Positions 50,304 through 59,374 of a stretch of DNA of 64,000 nucleotides are shown here, piece after piece (the stretch's first letter is position 1; every line of letters starts with the position of its first letter). Source of the stretch: Shinella sp. SUS2 (GTDB lineage: Bacteria; Pseudomonadota; Alphaproteobacteria; Rhizobiales; Rhizobiaceae); assembly GCF_001262505.1 (NCBI RefSeq), contig NZ_KQ410732.1, forward strand, positions 426,119 to 490,118, in the 5' to 3' direction. The notes under the pieces were generated by a model. That model did not search any database and was not told the DNA's origin. It was given only the letters and a program-made list of their open reading frames with translations. The position numbers were made by a program, and so were the translations under genes.

Positions 50304-51752
50304 ATGCAGGATCGAAACACGGCTTTGCAGGAGAGTGTGCGGCTCGACGATCCCGAACGTGCCTACCGTGTCCTGATTGCCGATCTGGTCGGCCTGCGCT
50401 TCGATGCCGAAGGGCGCCCCGATTTCAGCGAGGTCGCAGCCTATATCGAGGAAAGAGGCGGTACGTTCCATGACGCGGCCTTCGCCGGCGAGGCCCTACC
50501 GCCCGGCATCCACTTCTTCTACCAGCCGGATATCAGCACCGAGGCAGAGATCCTGGCGCAGACCTCACGCGGGCAGTACGATGCGCTCATCGCCGCGGCG
50601 ACCTTCATTCCGCGGCTGGCGGTCTTTCCCCTCGGCGGGGTGCGCATTGGCGCGGGGACCGGCAATATGGGCTCGCTCTCCTGGGGCGGCGGCAACGGCG
50701 AGGGTGGCATCGCGCCGCTGATGAACACGCCGGGCATCAACAGCCGGGCGACGGCGCAGATGGTGATGAAGGCGTTGTTGAAGGTGTCGCCGGATCTGCC
50801 GGTCGGCCTCATGCATGAACGCGTTGCGAACGGCGATTTCGACACCGGCCGCGACCTCAAATCCTATCCGACCGCCAAGCTGGAGGGGTGCCGCATGGCG
50901 GTCATCGGCTATGGCAACATCGGCCGCGAAGTCGCCAAACTCGCCCGCGCCTTCGGCATGGAGGTGGCCGTTCATGCGCGCGCAAAACATCGCCAGTGGA
51001 TCGAGGCGGAGGGGTTCGAGTATGCATCCTCTCCGACGGATGCGGCGGCGGGGGCTGATGCACTCAGTGTCCATGTCGGCCTCGGACGGCTCGATCCCGT
51101 GACACGCGCCTATGCCAATGCCGGCATCATCAACGACGCCGTGCTCTCGGCGATGAGCCGCGGCGCCGTCGTCGTCAACTATGATCGTGGCGAGGTGGTG
51201 GATGCCGGGGCGCTCGACCGGGCGCTCGCCTCCGGCCAGGTGCGCCACGCTGCCATCGATGCCGATCTCTTCAAGGATGCGGCAAGCAGCGCACTCAGCG
51301 GGCCGATGCTGCCCTATCTGACGCTCGCTGCCCGCCATCCCGGAAAGCTCGAGCTTCTGCCGCATGCGGCAGCCGACACGGACCATCCCTCGCGTGTTGC
51401 CGGGGCCTGCCAGGCGGTCGACCAGATCATCGACGTCATCCGCTATCGCCGCATCCGCAACCTCAAGGGCGACCTGCCGGAAGGCTATGTCGACGCGGGG
51501 GCGAAGGTGCCGCACGGCATCGGCCGCGTGTCGACCGCGACGCTTGCTGCCGCCGTCGCCGATCGGCGGTTCTCCGAACTTCACGGTGTCTCGCGTGAAA
51601 TCTTCGATACGCTGGAGGCGATCGTCGAGGCGGTGGACGAGGGCATGACGCACCAGCCGGCGGCCGGCGACGTCGTTGCGCTCACCCATCTGCTTTTGCG
51701 CCAGCGGCGGCTTCTCGAAGCCCTCGGGCTGGACGGCCCGGCAGAAGCCTGA
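50304..51752 (+). CDS. D-isomer-specific 2-hydroxyacid dehydrogenase family protein
   Basis: 482 residues from ATG 50304 (AGGAGGGG a few bases upstream). The NAD motif 'MAVIGYGNIGREVAKLARAFG' (G-x-G-x-x-G core) and the post-binding 'VVNYDRGEVVDAGALDRAL' match SerA-like dehydrogenases; a C-terminal extension of about 120 residues resembles the longer members of the group. The N-terminal substrate domain begins 'RVLIADLVGLRFDAEG'. Substrate unknown. It is 216 bases after the BKACE gene, in a gap containing two GCGATATC copies (50120 and 50161), so it may have its own promoter. Confidence 0.82.
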   Translation: MQDRNTALQESVRLDDPERAYRVLIADLVGLRFDAEGRPDFSEVAAYIEERGGTFHDAAFAGEALPPGIHFFYQPDISTEAEILAQTSRGQYDALIAAATFIPRLAVFPLGGVRIGAGTGNMGSLSWGGGNGEGGIAPLMNTPGINSRATAQMVMKALLKVSPDLPVGLMHERVANGDFDTGRDLKSYPTAKLEGCRMAVIGYGNIGREVAKLARAFGMEVAVHARAKHRQWIEAEGFEYASSPTDAAAGADALSVHVGLGRLDPVTRAYANAGIINDAVLSAMSRGAVVVNYDRGEVVDAGALDRALASGQVRHAAIDADLFKDAASSALSGPMLPYLTLAARHPGKLELLPHAAADTDHPSRVAGACQAVDQIIDVIRYRRIRNLKGDLPEGYVDAGAKVPHGIGRVSTATLAAAVADRRFSELHGVSREIFDTLEAIVEAVDEGMTHQPAAGDVVALTHLLLRQRRLLEALGLDGPAEA

Positions 51753-51802
51753 AACCGTACTTTGAGCTGCCTCCTGCTGCGGGCGCCCGATGCTATCGAC
51801 AA

Positions 51803-52939
51803 TCAGGCGCTGGTCTGCGTTTCTCCGAACCGGCCATAGCGCTGCATGACGGCCACCAGCTCGTCGTGCCTGATGGCATCGATGCGAAACCGGTCATGTG
51901 GCGTGCCGCCGCTGTCCTTGGCCGCCAGCATGGCGTTGACCACGGCCTCCTCCACGCTTTGCACCGCCGCCTGGTAGATCGGATCGAGATATTCGTCGTT
52001 GACCATGCCGAGGCCGAGCATGAGCGGCGCGCGATGCGCCATCGGCTGCGGATTGGCGGTGGAGAAGGCGAGGAAGATATCGCCGGAATTGTTGCCGCCG
52101 GGCGTGCCGTTGCGGCCGATGCCGATGGCGGCGCGGCGGGCAAGGCGTTTGAGCTGGTGCGGGGCCAGCGGCAGGTCGGTAGCGATGACGACGATGATCG
52201 AGCCGCGCTCCTGGAGCTGGCTTTGCGGCGTGTTGTCTTGGAGATGTTTTCCGACTGGCACGCCGCAGACCGTCAGCCAGTCGCGCTGGCCGTGGTTCGC
52301 CTGTACCAGCGTGCCGATGGTGTAATCCCTGTCTCCGAAGGAGACGATACGCGACGCCGTGCCGGTGCCGCCCTTGAAACCGTAGGCGATCATGCCCGTG
52401 CCGCCGCCGCAATTTCCTTCCGCGACGGGGCCGAAGGAGAGATTGTCCAGCGCCGCGCGGGCATCGGCTTCCGCCACCGGCATCGCATTGATGTCGCTCA
52501 GCACACCGTCATAGGTCTCGGCGACGACGGGCATCAGCCAGAGGAAATCGCCGATCTCGTAGGTCGAGGCGTAGCGCTCCAGCATCCAGCGGATTGTCGC
52601 ATGATGGGTGATGCCGACGGCGTGGGTGTTGGTGATCATCACCGGACCCAGAAACGTGCCGCCGTCCTCGATCCAATGGGTGCCGGTCATCTCGCCATTG
52701 CCGTTGAAGCGGTGAATGCCGGCATAGACCGGGACGGGCGTTTCGCTCTCGGCATGCGGCAGGATGGCGGTAACGCCGGTGCGTACCGGCAGTTTGCGGC
52801 CGGGTCGCGGGGTCTCTTCGACAATGGTCTGGAAGCCGACGGCGATGCCTTCGACGTCGGTGATGGCGTTGAAGGGCCCGGTGCGGCCGGTGAAGGGCAG
52901 GCCAAGGGCGCGGGCGCGGGGTTTTACGGTCTGGGTCAT
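51803..52939 (-). CDS. S58 (P1) family peptidase, DmpA/BapA-type aminopeptidase
   Basis: 378 residues. The family features are 'PFNAITDVEGIAVGF', 'EGNCGGGTGMIAYGFKGGTG', and the self-cleavage site Asn284-Ser285 in 'GGNNSGDIF', where Ser285 becomes the N-terminal nucleophile. DmpA/BapA enzymes remove N-terminal D-amino or beta-amino acids from peptides and amides. No signal peptide is seen. It is the last gene of the polyamine-type importer operon, starting just before the permease stop. This ties a peptide or amide hydrolase to an amine importer. Confidence 0.9.
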   Translation of the reverse strand: MTQTVKPRARALGLPFTGRTGPFNAITDVEGIAVGFQTIVEETPRPGRKLPVRTGVTAILPHAESETPVPVYAGIHRFNGNGEMTGTHWIEDGGTFLGPVMITNTHAVGITHHATIRWMLERYASTYEIGDFLWLMPVVAETYDGVLSDINAMPVAEADARAALDNLSFGPVAEGNCGGGTGMIAYGFKGGTGTASRIVSFGDRDYTIGTLVQANHGQRDWLTVCGVPVGKHLQDNTPQSQLQERGSIIVVIATDLPLAPHQLKRLARRAAIGIGRNGTPGGNNSGDIFLAFSTANPQPMAHRAPLMLGLGMVNDEYLDPIYQAAVQSVEEAVVNAMLAAKDSGGTPHDRFRIDAIRHDELVAVMQRYGRFGETQTSA

Positions 52940-52940
52940 G

Positions 52941-53771
52941 TCATTTCTGCCGGGAACGAAGGTAGAGGCCGAGCGAGGCGACGACGAAGGAGAAGGTCAG
53001 CATCATCACGGCGATGGCGTTGATCTCCGGCTTGATGCCGCGCCGGAGCATGGCGAAGATGAACATCGGCAGGGTCGTCACATCGACGCCAGCGATGAAA
53101 TAGGTGATGACGAGGTCATCCATCGAGATGATGAAGGCAAGCAGCGCGCCGCCGACGATGCCGGGCAGGAGCTGCGGGAACACCACCTTGCGGAAGGTCG
53201 TCCATTCGTTGGCGCCGAGATCGGCCGAGGCGTTTTCCAGCGTGCGATCCATGCCGGCGAGCCGGGCGGAGACGACGATGAAGACATAGGAGATCAGGAA
53301 GGTGCACTGGCCGATGATGATCGTCTTCATGCCGAGATTGACGCCGGCATTGACGAAGAAGATCAGGAGCGCGATGCCGAGCACGATATCCGGCATCAGC
53401 ATCGGCATGAACATGACGGTGCGGTAGAAGCGCCGGCCGAAGAAATCGAAACGGTAGAGCGCGATCGCGATCGCTGTGCCGAGCACGGTGGCGATGGTCG
53501 TCGTCGAAGCGGCAATCATCAGGCTGTTCCAGACGGCCTGCACCAGCTGGTCAGTCGATTCGATGTAGAGCGCGTCTTCGGAGATCGTCGTCTTGAAGCC
53601 GAGGACCTGGGCGTACCATTCGGTGGTGAAGCCGGTCCAGGTCATCATGTTGATCGGGTTGGCGTTGAACGAATAGACGGCGATCAGCACCAGCGGGATA
53701 TAGATGAAGGCGAAGAACAGCGCGGTGTAGGCGATCAGGCTGCCGCGGGCGAGGGAGGCGAAAATCTTCAT
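52941..53771 (-). CDS. Spermidine/putrescine-type ABC transporter permease (PotC-like)
   Basis: 276 residues from ATG 53771. Six predicted membrane helices, first one 'AYTALFFAFIYIPLVLIAVYSF'-like, and an EAA loop 'ENASADLGANEWTTFRKVVFP' (key ASADLGA....F..V.FP). PotC subunits end as here with a short basic tail (LRSRQK). The gene lies 11 bases after the PotB-like gene and one base before the peptidase gene. Confidence 0.9.
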   Translation of the reverse strand: MKIFASLARGSLIAYTALFFAFIYIPLVLIAVYSFNANPINMMTWTGFTTEWYAQVLGFKTTISEDALYIESTDQLVQAVWNSLMIAASTTTIATVLGTAIAIALYRFDFFGRRFYRTVMFMPMLMPDIVLGIALLIFFVNAGVNLGMKTIIIGQCTFLISYVFIVVSARLAGMDRTLENASADLGANEWTTFRKVVFPQLLPGIVGGALLAFIISMDDLVITYFIAGVDVTTLPMFIFAMLRRGIKPEINAIAVMMLTFSFVVASLGLYLRSRQK

Positions 53772-53782
53772 CGAAAACCTCC

Positions 53783-54685
53783 TCAGCGGCCGGTAGCAGT
53801 GTCGAGGCCGCGGCGGCCGGACACGATGACATAGGCGAAGAGCAGCACGAGCATGACGCACATCACCATCATGGCGAGCGCCGAGCCGAAGGGCCAATTG
53901 CGCGCGGCAAGGAACTGCTGCTCGATGAGGTTGCCGAGCATCATTACCTTCGCCCCGCCCAGAATGGCCGGCACGACAAAGTTGCCGAGCGCCGGAATGA
54001 AGACGATGACCGCTCCGCCGGCGATGCCGGGCGCCGTCAGCGGCAGGATGATGCGCAGGAAGGTGCGGATCGGCCCGGCGCCGAGATCGAGCGAGGCGCG
54101 CACCAGCGTCCAGTCGAGCTTTTCGACGCTGGCATAGACGGGCATGAACATGAAGGGGATGAAGACATAGACCATACCGAGCACGATCGCCCCGTCCGTA
54201 TAGATCAGCTCCAGCGGGCGGGCGACGACGCCGGTGCTCAGCAGTACGGAATTGACGAGGCCGGTCTGGCGGAGAATCAGCACCCAGATGAACAGCCGCA
54301 CGATGAGGCTGGTGAAGAAGGGCAGGGTGATGAGGAAGAGGCAAAAGTTCTTCCAGCGCTCGGAAAGCCGGCTGATGCAGAAGGCGGCCGGGTAGCAGAC
54401 GAGGAGCGTGGCGACCACCGTCAGCGCCGCGATCTTCAGCGAGCGCAGGAAGATGGCGATATAGACCGGATCGAAATCCTCGAACATCGGATCGGCAAAG
54501 CCGAGGATGCGGCCGTAATTGTGCGGATACCAGGTCCATTCCACCCCGCCGTAGAGGCCGGGCGCGAGAAAACTCGTCACGATCATGATGGCGAGCGGGC
54601 CGAGGAAGAAGACGGCGAGGAACAGCGAGACCGGCCCGAGCAGCAGGCCGAGCTGGGCGCGACGGCGAAAGGCGATCGACGACAT
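53783..54685 (-). CDS. Spermidine/putrescine-type ABC transporter permease (PotB-like)
   Basis: 300 residues from ATG 54685. The first helix 'LGLLLGPVSLFLAVFFLGPL', a conserved 'LITLPFFTSLIVRLFIWVL' segment and the EAA loop 'RASLDLGAGPIRTFLRIILP' are typical of PotB. It starts just after the ATPase gene stop at 54687, so the two are co-translated. Confidence 0.9.
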   Translation of the reverse strand: MSSIAFRRRAQLGLLLGPVSLFLAVFFLGPLAIMIVTSFLAPGLYGGVEWTWYPHNYGRILGFADPMFEDFDPVYIAIFLRSLKIAALTVVATLLVCYPAAFCISRLSERWKNFCLFLITLPFFTSLIVRLFIWVLILRQTGLVNSVLLSTGVVARPLELIYTDGAIVLGMVYVFIPFMFMPVYASVEKLDWTLVRASLDLGAGPIRTFLRIILPLTAPGIAGGAVIVFIPALGNFVVPAILGGAKVMMLGNLIEQQFLAARNWPFGSALAMMVMCVMLVLLFAYVIVSGRRGLDTATGR

Positions 54686-54686
54686 G

Positions 54687-55769
54687 TCAGGCGGCCTCCG
54701 CCGGGATGAGGTGCACCGCCGCGGGATCGTAGGCAAGACGGGCGCGGCGCGATTGCTCGATTTCGCCGACGAGGCTGCGGCGTGCCGCCGGGATTTCTGC
54801 GATGACGCGCCGGCCGGTCGCCGTGCGGCCGAATAGCTCGAAGGTGGAGCCGACGAAGACGATCTGTTCGAGGTCGACGTCGAGGGCGGGGGCGGCGTCC
54901 CCTTGCTGTGCGAGGAAAAACTGTTCGGGGCGGATGAGGGCGGTTGCCGTGCCCGTGGTTTGTGCCGTGGCGTGCGTGATGGAGAGGCCGTCCGTCGTCA
55001 GCAATTGCCCGCCGATCGCCTCGCCTTCGAAAAGGTTGCTGGCGCCGACGAAGGTGGCGACAAAGCTGTTCTTCGGCTGGTCGTAGATGGCGCGCGGTGT
55101 ATCGAGCTGCTGGATGCGCCCGCCCGAGAGCACCGCGACGCGATCCGACATGGTCAGCGCCTCCTGCTGGTCGTGCGTGACGAAGATGAAGGAGATGCCG
55201 AGCTCGTGCTGGAGTGTCTTCAACTCGATCTGCATGGCCTGTCGAAGGTTCTTGTCGAGGGCGGAGAGCGGCTCGTCGAGCAGCAGCAGTTTCGGACGCG
55301 CGATGATGGCGCGGGCGAGCGCCACGCGCTGCTGCTGGCCGCCGGAGAGCTGGCGCGGCTTGCGGCCCTCCATGCCCTCAAGGCCGACCATGCGGAGCGC
55401 CTCGGCGACGCGCTTTGCCCGCTCCGGCCGCGCGACACCGGCCACTTCCAGCGCGTAGCCGGTGTTCTCGCCGACGGTCATATGCGGAAAGAGCGCGTAG
55501 TTCTGGAACACCGTGTTGACCGGCCGGCGATAGGGCGGGCGGTCCGTCATGTCCTCGCCGTCGATCAGGATGCGGCCGGAATCGAGTTCCACGAAGCCGC
55601 TGATCGCCTGGAGCAGGGTGGTCTTGCCACAGCCGGACGGGCCGAGCAGCGTCAGGAATTCGTTGCGGCGCACATCAAGGTCGATCGCGTCGAGCGCCGT
55701 CACCGTCTGTCCCTCGGGCGTGCCGAAGGCTTTCGCCGCCTTCTCCAGGCGGACTATCGAATCTCGCAT
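54687..55769 (-). CDS. Spermidine/putrescine-type ABC transporter ATP-binding protein (PotA-like)
   Basis: 360 residues from ATG 55769 (GGGGA upstream). Walker [10 protein letters not shown], signature [15 protein letters not shown], Walker [13 protein letters not shown] and H-loop '[15 protein letters not shown]' are intact; a TOBE domain follows. It heads the minus-strand half of the importer and is divergent from the binding-protein gene at 55934. Confidence 0.93.
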   Translation of the reverse strand: MRDSIVRLEKAAKAFGTPEGQTVTALDAIDLDVRRNEFLTLLGPSGCGKTTLLQAISGFVELDSGRILIDGEDMTDRPPYRRPVNTVFQNYALFPHMTVGENTGYALEVAGVARPERAKRVAEALRMVGLEGMEGRKPRQLSGGQQQRVALARAIIARPKLLLLDEPLSALDKNLRQAMQIELKTLQHELGISFIFVTHDQQEALTMSDRVAVLSGGRIQQLDTPRAIYDQPKNSFVATFVGASNLFEGEAIGGQLLTTDGLSITHATAQTTGTATALIRPEQFFLAQQGDAAPALDVDLEQIVFVGSTFELFGRTATGRRVIAEIPAARRSLVGEIEQSRRARLAYDPAAVHLIPAEAA

Positions 55770-55785
55770 CGTCGTTCCCCAAAAT

Positions 55786-55836
55786 GTTATTAAAATAACG
55801 CTTGTGCGATTTCGATAGTTGGATACCATTTATCCA
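55786..55836. promoter_or_regulatory. Two inverted repeats in the potA/potD divergent region
   Basis: GTTAT-TAAA-ATAAC at 55786-55799 and TGGATA-CCATT-TATCCA at 55820-55836 are both perfect in their arms. An RpiR regulator is encoded downstream of the binding protein, so these are its likely operators, controlling both directions. Confidence 0.58.
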
Positions 55837-55933
55837 TTCAAGTCAACGGCCGAAAGAAGCCGGGACAGGAACATCCGGCGCAAAGGAAAACGCCGGGGCC
55901 GTGACGGGCCAAACCATCAGAGGAGATCATTCG

Positions 55934-57004
55934 ATGACGAAATTTTACCGCGGCGGCCCATTCGGCCTTGGCAAATGGACGCGCCGCACCGCCTTTTCGC
56001 TCGCCGCCCTCGCGGCGACGGCCGGTATGGCGAGCGCCGCCGAACTCAACATCTACAACTGGGGCGAATACATCAATCCGGAGGTTTTGAAGAAGTTCGA
56101 GGAGGAGACCCAGATCAAGGTCAACCTCTCGACCTATTCCTCCAACGAGGAGATGCTGGCGAAAATCCAGGGCGGCGCGACGGGCTACGACATCGTCTTC
56201 CCCTCCGTGCACATGCACGACATCATGGCCAAGCTGGAGCTTCTGGAAAAGACCGACATCAACACCTTCGAGGGCTTCAAGAACATCGATCCGGCCTTCC
56301 TGAGGGCGAAAAGCGACCCGAAGGGCGAATATTGCCTGCCCTATGCCTGGGGCTCGGTCGGCATCTTCTATAACCGCACGATCCTCGGCAAGGACGTCAC
56401 CGGCTGGAAGGACCTGATCGAGACGGTGAAGGCCAAGGGGCTGAAAATCACCCTGCTCGACGACATGCGCGAGGTGCTGGCGGTCGGCCTGATGCTGAAC
56501 GGCCACAAGATCAACTCCACCGATCCGGCGGAACTACAGCAGGCGGCCGAGACGATCATTGCCATGAAGCCCTATGTCGCGGCCTTCACCTATGACACGC
56601 GGCCGATGGTGCAATCCGGCGACGTCGCGGCCGGCCATTTCTTCGTCGGTGCGATGGTCGATGTCTTCGGCGACGAGAAGGACCTTGGCTATGTGATCCC
56701 CGAGGAGGGGGCGACGATGTACCAGGAGGATGCCTGCGTCCTGAAGAGCGCGCCGAACAAGGAGAACGCGATCAAATTCCTGCAATTCTACACCCGCCCG
56801 GAAATTGCCGCGCTCAACGTCTCGCAGCAGACCAACGGCACGGCCAACGTGCCGGCGCGGCAATTGACCCTGGAAAAGATCAAGAATAGCAAGGAGATCA
56901 ATCCGCCGGCCGAGACCATGGCGCGGCTCCAGATCTTTGAGGACCTGGGCCCGGCGCTTCGCCAGCTCGACCGTGTCTGGACGCGGGTGAAGACGGCGCA
57001 GTGA
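55934..57004 (+). CDS. Spermidine/putrescine-type ABC transporter binding protein (PotD/PotF-like)
   Basis: 356 residues from ATG 55934 (AGGAGA upstream). The N-terminus has a twin-arginine-like segment 'KWTRRTAFSLAALAATAG' and cleaves after ASA, so Tat or Sec export is possible. The mature start 'ELNIYNWGEYINPEVLKKFEEET' (split: ELNIYNWGEYINPE, VLKKFEEET) is the PotD/PotF hallmark. It works with the PotABC set encoded divergently. Ligand could be a polyamine or a related amine. Confidence 0.9.
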   Translation: MTKFYRGGPFGLGKWTRRTAFSLAALAATAGMASAAELNIYNWGEYINPEVLKKFEEETQIKVNLSTYSSNEEMLAKIQGGATGYDIVFPSVHMHDIMAKLELLEKTDINTFEGFKNIDPAFLRAKSDPKGEYCLPYAWGSVGIFYNRTILGKDVTGWKDLIETVKAKGLKITLLDDMREVLAVGLMLNGHKINSTDPAELQQAAETIIAMKPYVAAFTYDTRPMVQSGDVAAGHFFVGAMVDVFGDEKDLGYVIPEEGATMYQEDACVLKSAPNKENAIKFLQFYTRPEIAALNVSQQTNGTANVPARQLTLEKIKNSKEINPPAETMARLQIFEDLGPALRQLDRVWTRVKTAQ

Positions 57005-57060
57005 CCATGCGCGATCCCCGTCCGTCTTTTCGGCGGGCGGGATTTTTGGGAGAGGGCGAC

Positions 57061-57915
57061 GTGTCGAAACGCATTCTGAAGCTCGTTCAGTCCGACGACC
57101 TCAGGCGGTCCAAATCCGACAAGCTGATCGCCCACTATATCGAGCGCAACATCGCCGAACTCCCCTTCGAGACGGCGCGCTCCATCGCCCAGCGGCTTCA
57201 GGTCTCGCCGATGACCATCGGCCGGTATCTGCGCCGCATGGGTTTCGACGGGCTCGACGAGTTGAAGAGCGAGCTGCGCCGCGGCGGTTCCAATCCGGCG
57301 TGGGAAGTCAAGGCACAGGTCGCTTCGCTGGAACAGGACCGCAAGGAGGGAAAGCTCCTCGCCGGCCTCATCCAGCAGCAGATCGACAATCTCGGCCAGA
57401 TCTATGCGATCACCAGCGCACCGGAATGGCAGCAGACGATCGACGCGTTGATCGGCGCAAGCGAGGTCTATGTCGCCGCCTATCAGAATGTACGCGGCAT
57501 CGCGCAATATTTCGCCAGCCAGCTTTCCTATACGCGCCCGCGCGTTCAGTTCGTCGATGGTCTCAACGGCACCTATGCGGAATTGCTCGATGGTTCCGTC
57601 GAGGGAAGGGTGCTGTTCCTGCACGATGTGCGCCGCTTTGCCGCCAAGGCCCGGCCGCTGGCGCTGGAGGCTCGGCGGGCCGGCGTCAAGGTCGTGCTGC
57701 TGACCGACGAATTCTGCCCCTGGGGGCCGGATGTTTCCGATATCTGCCTCGTCGTGCCGGGCTCGCACGGGCCGCTCTGGGATGGCGCAGCCACCATGAC
57801 CGCCGTCATGGACCTCATGCTCAGCAATATCATTGTGGTCATGGGCGAAGCCGTGAGCGAGCGCGTCGATACGCTTACCCGCCTCCAGGACACCTTCGGA
57901 GATTTCGAGAGCTGA
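57061..57915 (+). CDS. RpiR-family transcriptional regulator (polyamine importer)
   Basis: 284 residues from GTG 57061 (GGGAGAGGG upstream); ATG 57007 would add 18 residues of poor family fit. The HTH ('ETARSIAQRLQVSPMTIGRYLRRMGFDG') and a SIS domain ('EVYVAAYQNVRGIAQYFASQL', 'VVLLTDEFCPWGPDV') are both present. It follows the binding-protein gene by 56 bases and probably controls the divergent pot genes and itself. Confidence 0.9.
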   Translation: MSKRILKLVQSDDLRRSKSDKLIAHYIERNIAELPFETARSIAQRLQVSPMTIGRYLRRMGFDGLDELKSELRRGGSNPAWEVKAQVASLEQDRKEGKLLAGLIQQQIDNLGQIYAITSAPEWQQTIDALIGASEVYVAAYQNVRGIAQYFASQLSYTRPRVQFVDGLNGTYAELLDGSVEGRVLFLHDVRRFAAKARPLALEARRAGVKVVLLTDEFCPWGPDVSDICLVVPGSHGPLWDGAATMTAVMDLMLSNIIVVMGEAVSERVDTLTRLQDTFGDFES

Positions 57916-57959
57916 GCGCCTTGACGCTGCCGAGCGCGGCGGATTAAGGATGGATCGAC

Positions 57960-58165
57960 GGTTTCCCGAGGGATGACTCCCAGGGGATTAATAGGGAACA
58001 CGGTGCGGACGACCCAACAGGGACCCATTCCGTGGCTGCCCCCGCAACTGTAGGCGGATTGCCGCCTGTCCTCGGACGCGTTTTCGCGTCATGCCACTGC
58101 GGTTTTTCCGCGGGAAGGCAGACAGGCAGCAGATATCCGTGAGCCAGGAGACCTGCCGTCGTCGA
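57960..58165 (+). ncRNA. Cobalamin (B12) riboswitch
   Basis: The conserved core elements occur in order: GGATTAATAGGGAAC (near 57984), GCTGCCCCCGCAACTGTA (near 58034), GCCACTG (58092), GGGAAGGC (near 58112) and the B12 box GAGCCAGGAGACCTGCC at 58141-58157. It lies upstream of a BtuFCD-type importer operon and would repress it when adenosylcobalamin is plentiful. No strong terminator follows, so control may be at translation initiation. Confidence 0.95.
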
Positions 58166-58210
58166 GAAAAATCCAAGTCACGGGCGGGGATGCCCGGAAC
58201 AGGAGACCCT

Positions 58211-58297
58211 ATGACGACCCTGGCTGCCGGCAACGGCGGAATTCCAATCGTTTTCTCCCGACCGCAATCGGCGCGCGCCTGTCGGCGCGTCGGCTGA
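58211..58297 (+). CDS. Possible 28-residue leader ORF after the riboswitch
   Basis: ATG 58211 is preceded by AACAGGAG with normal spacing and the frame ends at a TGA 34 bases before the importer's ATG. The peptide (starting 'MTTLAAGNGGIPIVFSRP', basic end) has no recognised relatives. It may be a leader or a small protein, or chance. Between it and the importer gene is GC-rich repeat-like sequence. Confidence 0.35.
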   Translation: MTTLAAGNGGIPIVFSRPQSARACRRVG

Positions 58298-58330
58298 GCC
58301 CGCACGCTTTCATTCATTCGGGAGAAACCC

Positions 58331-59374
58331 ATGACCATTCTGCCTGCGGCCGTGCGCGCCGCATCCCTCGTTTCCGCGCTGGCCGGTGCCGCCGTGTTTG
58401 CCCTGTCAGCGGGCGCCGCCCAGGCGGCCGCGACGCAGTATCCGCTGACGCTGGAAAATTGCGGCCGCAAGGTCACCTTCGAGAAGGCGCCGGAACGGGC
58501 TGTCTCGCTCGGCCAGAGCTCGACCGAAATCCTGTATCTCCTCGGCGTTGGCGAGCGCATGGTCGGCACGGCGGTCTGGATCGGCCCGGTGCTGTCGGGT
58601 TACGAGGATGCCAACGCCAAGGTCGAGCGCCTTGCCGACAACGATCCGAGCTTCGAGAGCGTCGTCGCCAAGAAGCCCGACCTCGTGACGGCGCAGTTCC
58701 AGTGGCATGTCGGTCCGGAGGGCATCGTCGCGACGCCAGAGCAGTTCGATGAACTGAAGATCCCGGTCTACACCTCGCCGGCCGATTGCATCGGCAAGGA
58801 CAATTCCGGTGGCGGCGACGGGGTGCGCAAGACGGTCTTCACGATGGAGCTGATCTACAAGGAAATCAGCGAACTGGCGCAGATCTTTGATGTGCAAGAT
58901 CAGGGCGAGAAAGTCATCGCCGACCTCAAGGCGCGCGAAGACGCGGCGCGCAAGAAGATCGCTTCGGCGGATGGCAAGCTTTCCGCCGTCTTCTGGTTCT
59001 CCAGCGCCGAACTCGACATCGACCCCTATGTCGCCGGGCGCAACGGCGCGCCGGGCTACATCATGTCGGCGCTCGGCATCCGCAATGTCATTGAGAGCGA
59101 CGAGGAATGGCCGACGGTCGGCTGGGAAACCGTTGCCAAGGCCGATCCGAGCATCATCGTCGCCGGCAAGATGGAGCGCCGCCGCTTCCCTGCCGATGAC
59201 GTCGCGGTCAAGCACACGTTCCTCAAGGAAGATCCCGTCGCCAGCCTGATGCCGGCCGTGAAGAACGGCCATGTCGTCGATATGGACGCCCAGGCGATGA
59301 ACCCGACGATCCGCACGATCGAGGGCATCGAGGTGCTTGCCGACGCCATCGAGAAGGCTGGCCTCGCGAAGTGA
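58331..59374 (+). CDS. Cobalamin/corrinoid ABC transporter substrate-binding protein (BtuF-like)
   Basis: 347 residues with a signal peptide ending near 'AGAAQAAA'. The mature part shows the BtuF/FhuD type III pattern 'RAVSLGQSSTEILYLLGVGERMVGTA', 'KKPDLVTAQFQWH' and 'FWFSSAELDIDPYVAGRNG'. Placement behind a cobalamin riboswitch indicates a corrinoid ligand. The stop overlaps the permease GTG by four bases. Confidence 0.9.
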   Translation: MTILPAAVRAASLVSALAGAAVFALSAGAAQAAATQYPLTLENCGRKVTFEKAPERAVSLGQSSTEILYLLGVGERMVGTAVWIGPVLSGYEDANAKVERLADNDPSFESVVAKKPDLVTAQFQWHVGPEGIVATPEQFDELKIPVYTSPADCIGKDNSGGGDGVRKTVFTMELIYKEISELAQIFDVQDQGEKVIADLKAREDAARKKIASADGKLSAVFWFSSAELDIDPYVAGRNGAPGYIMSALGIRNVIESDEEWPTVGWETVAKADPSIIVAGKMERRRFPADDVAVKHTFLKEDPVASLMPAVKNGHVVDMDAQAMNPTIRTIEGIEVLADAIEKAGLAK

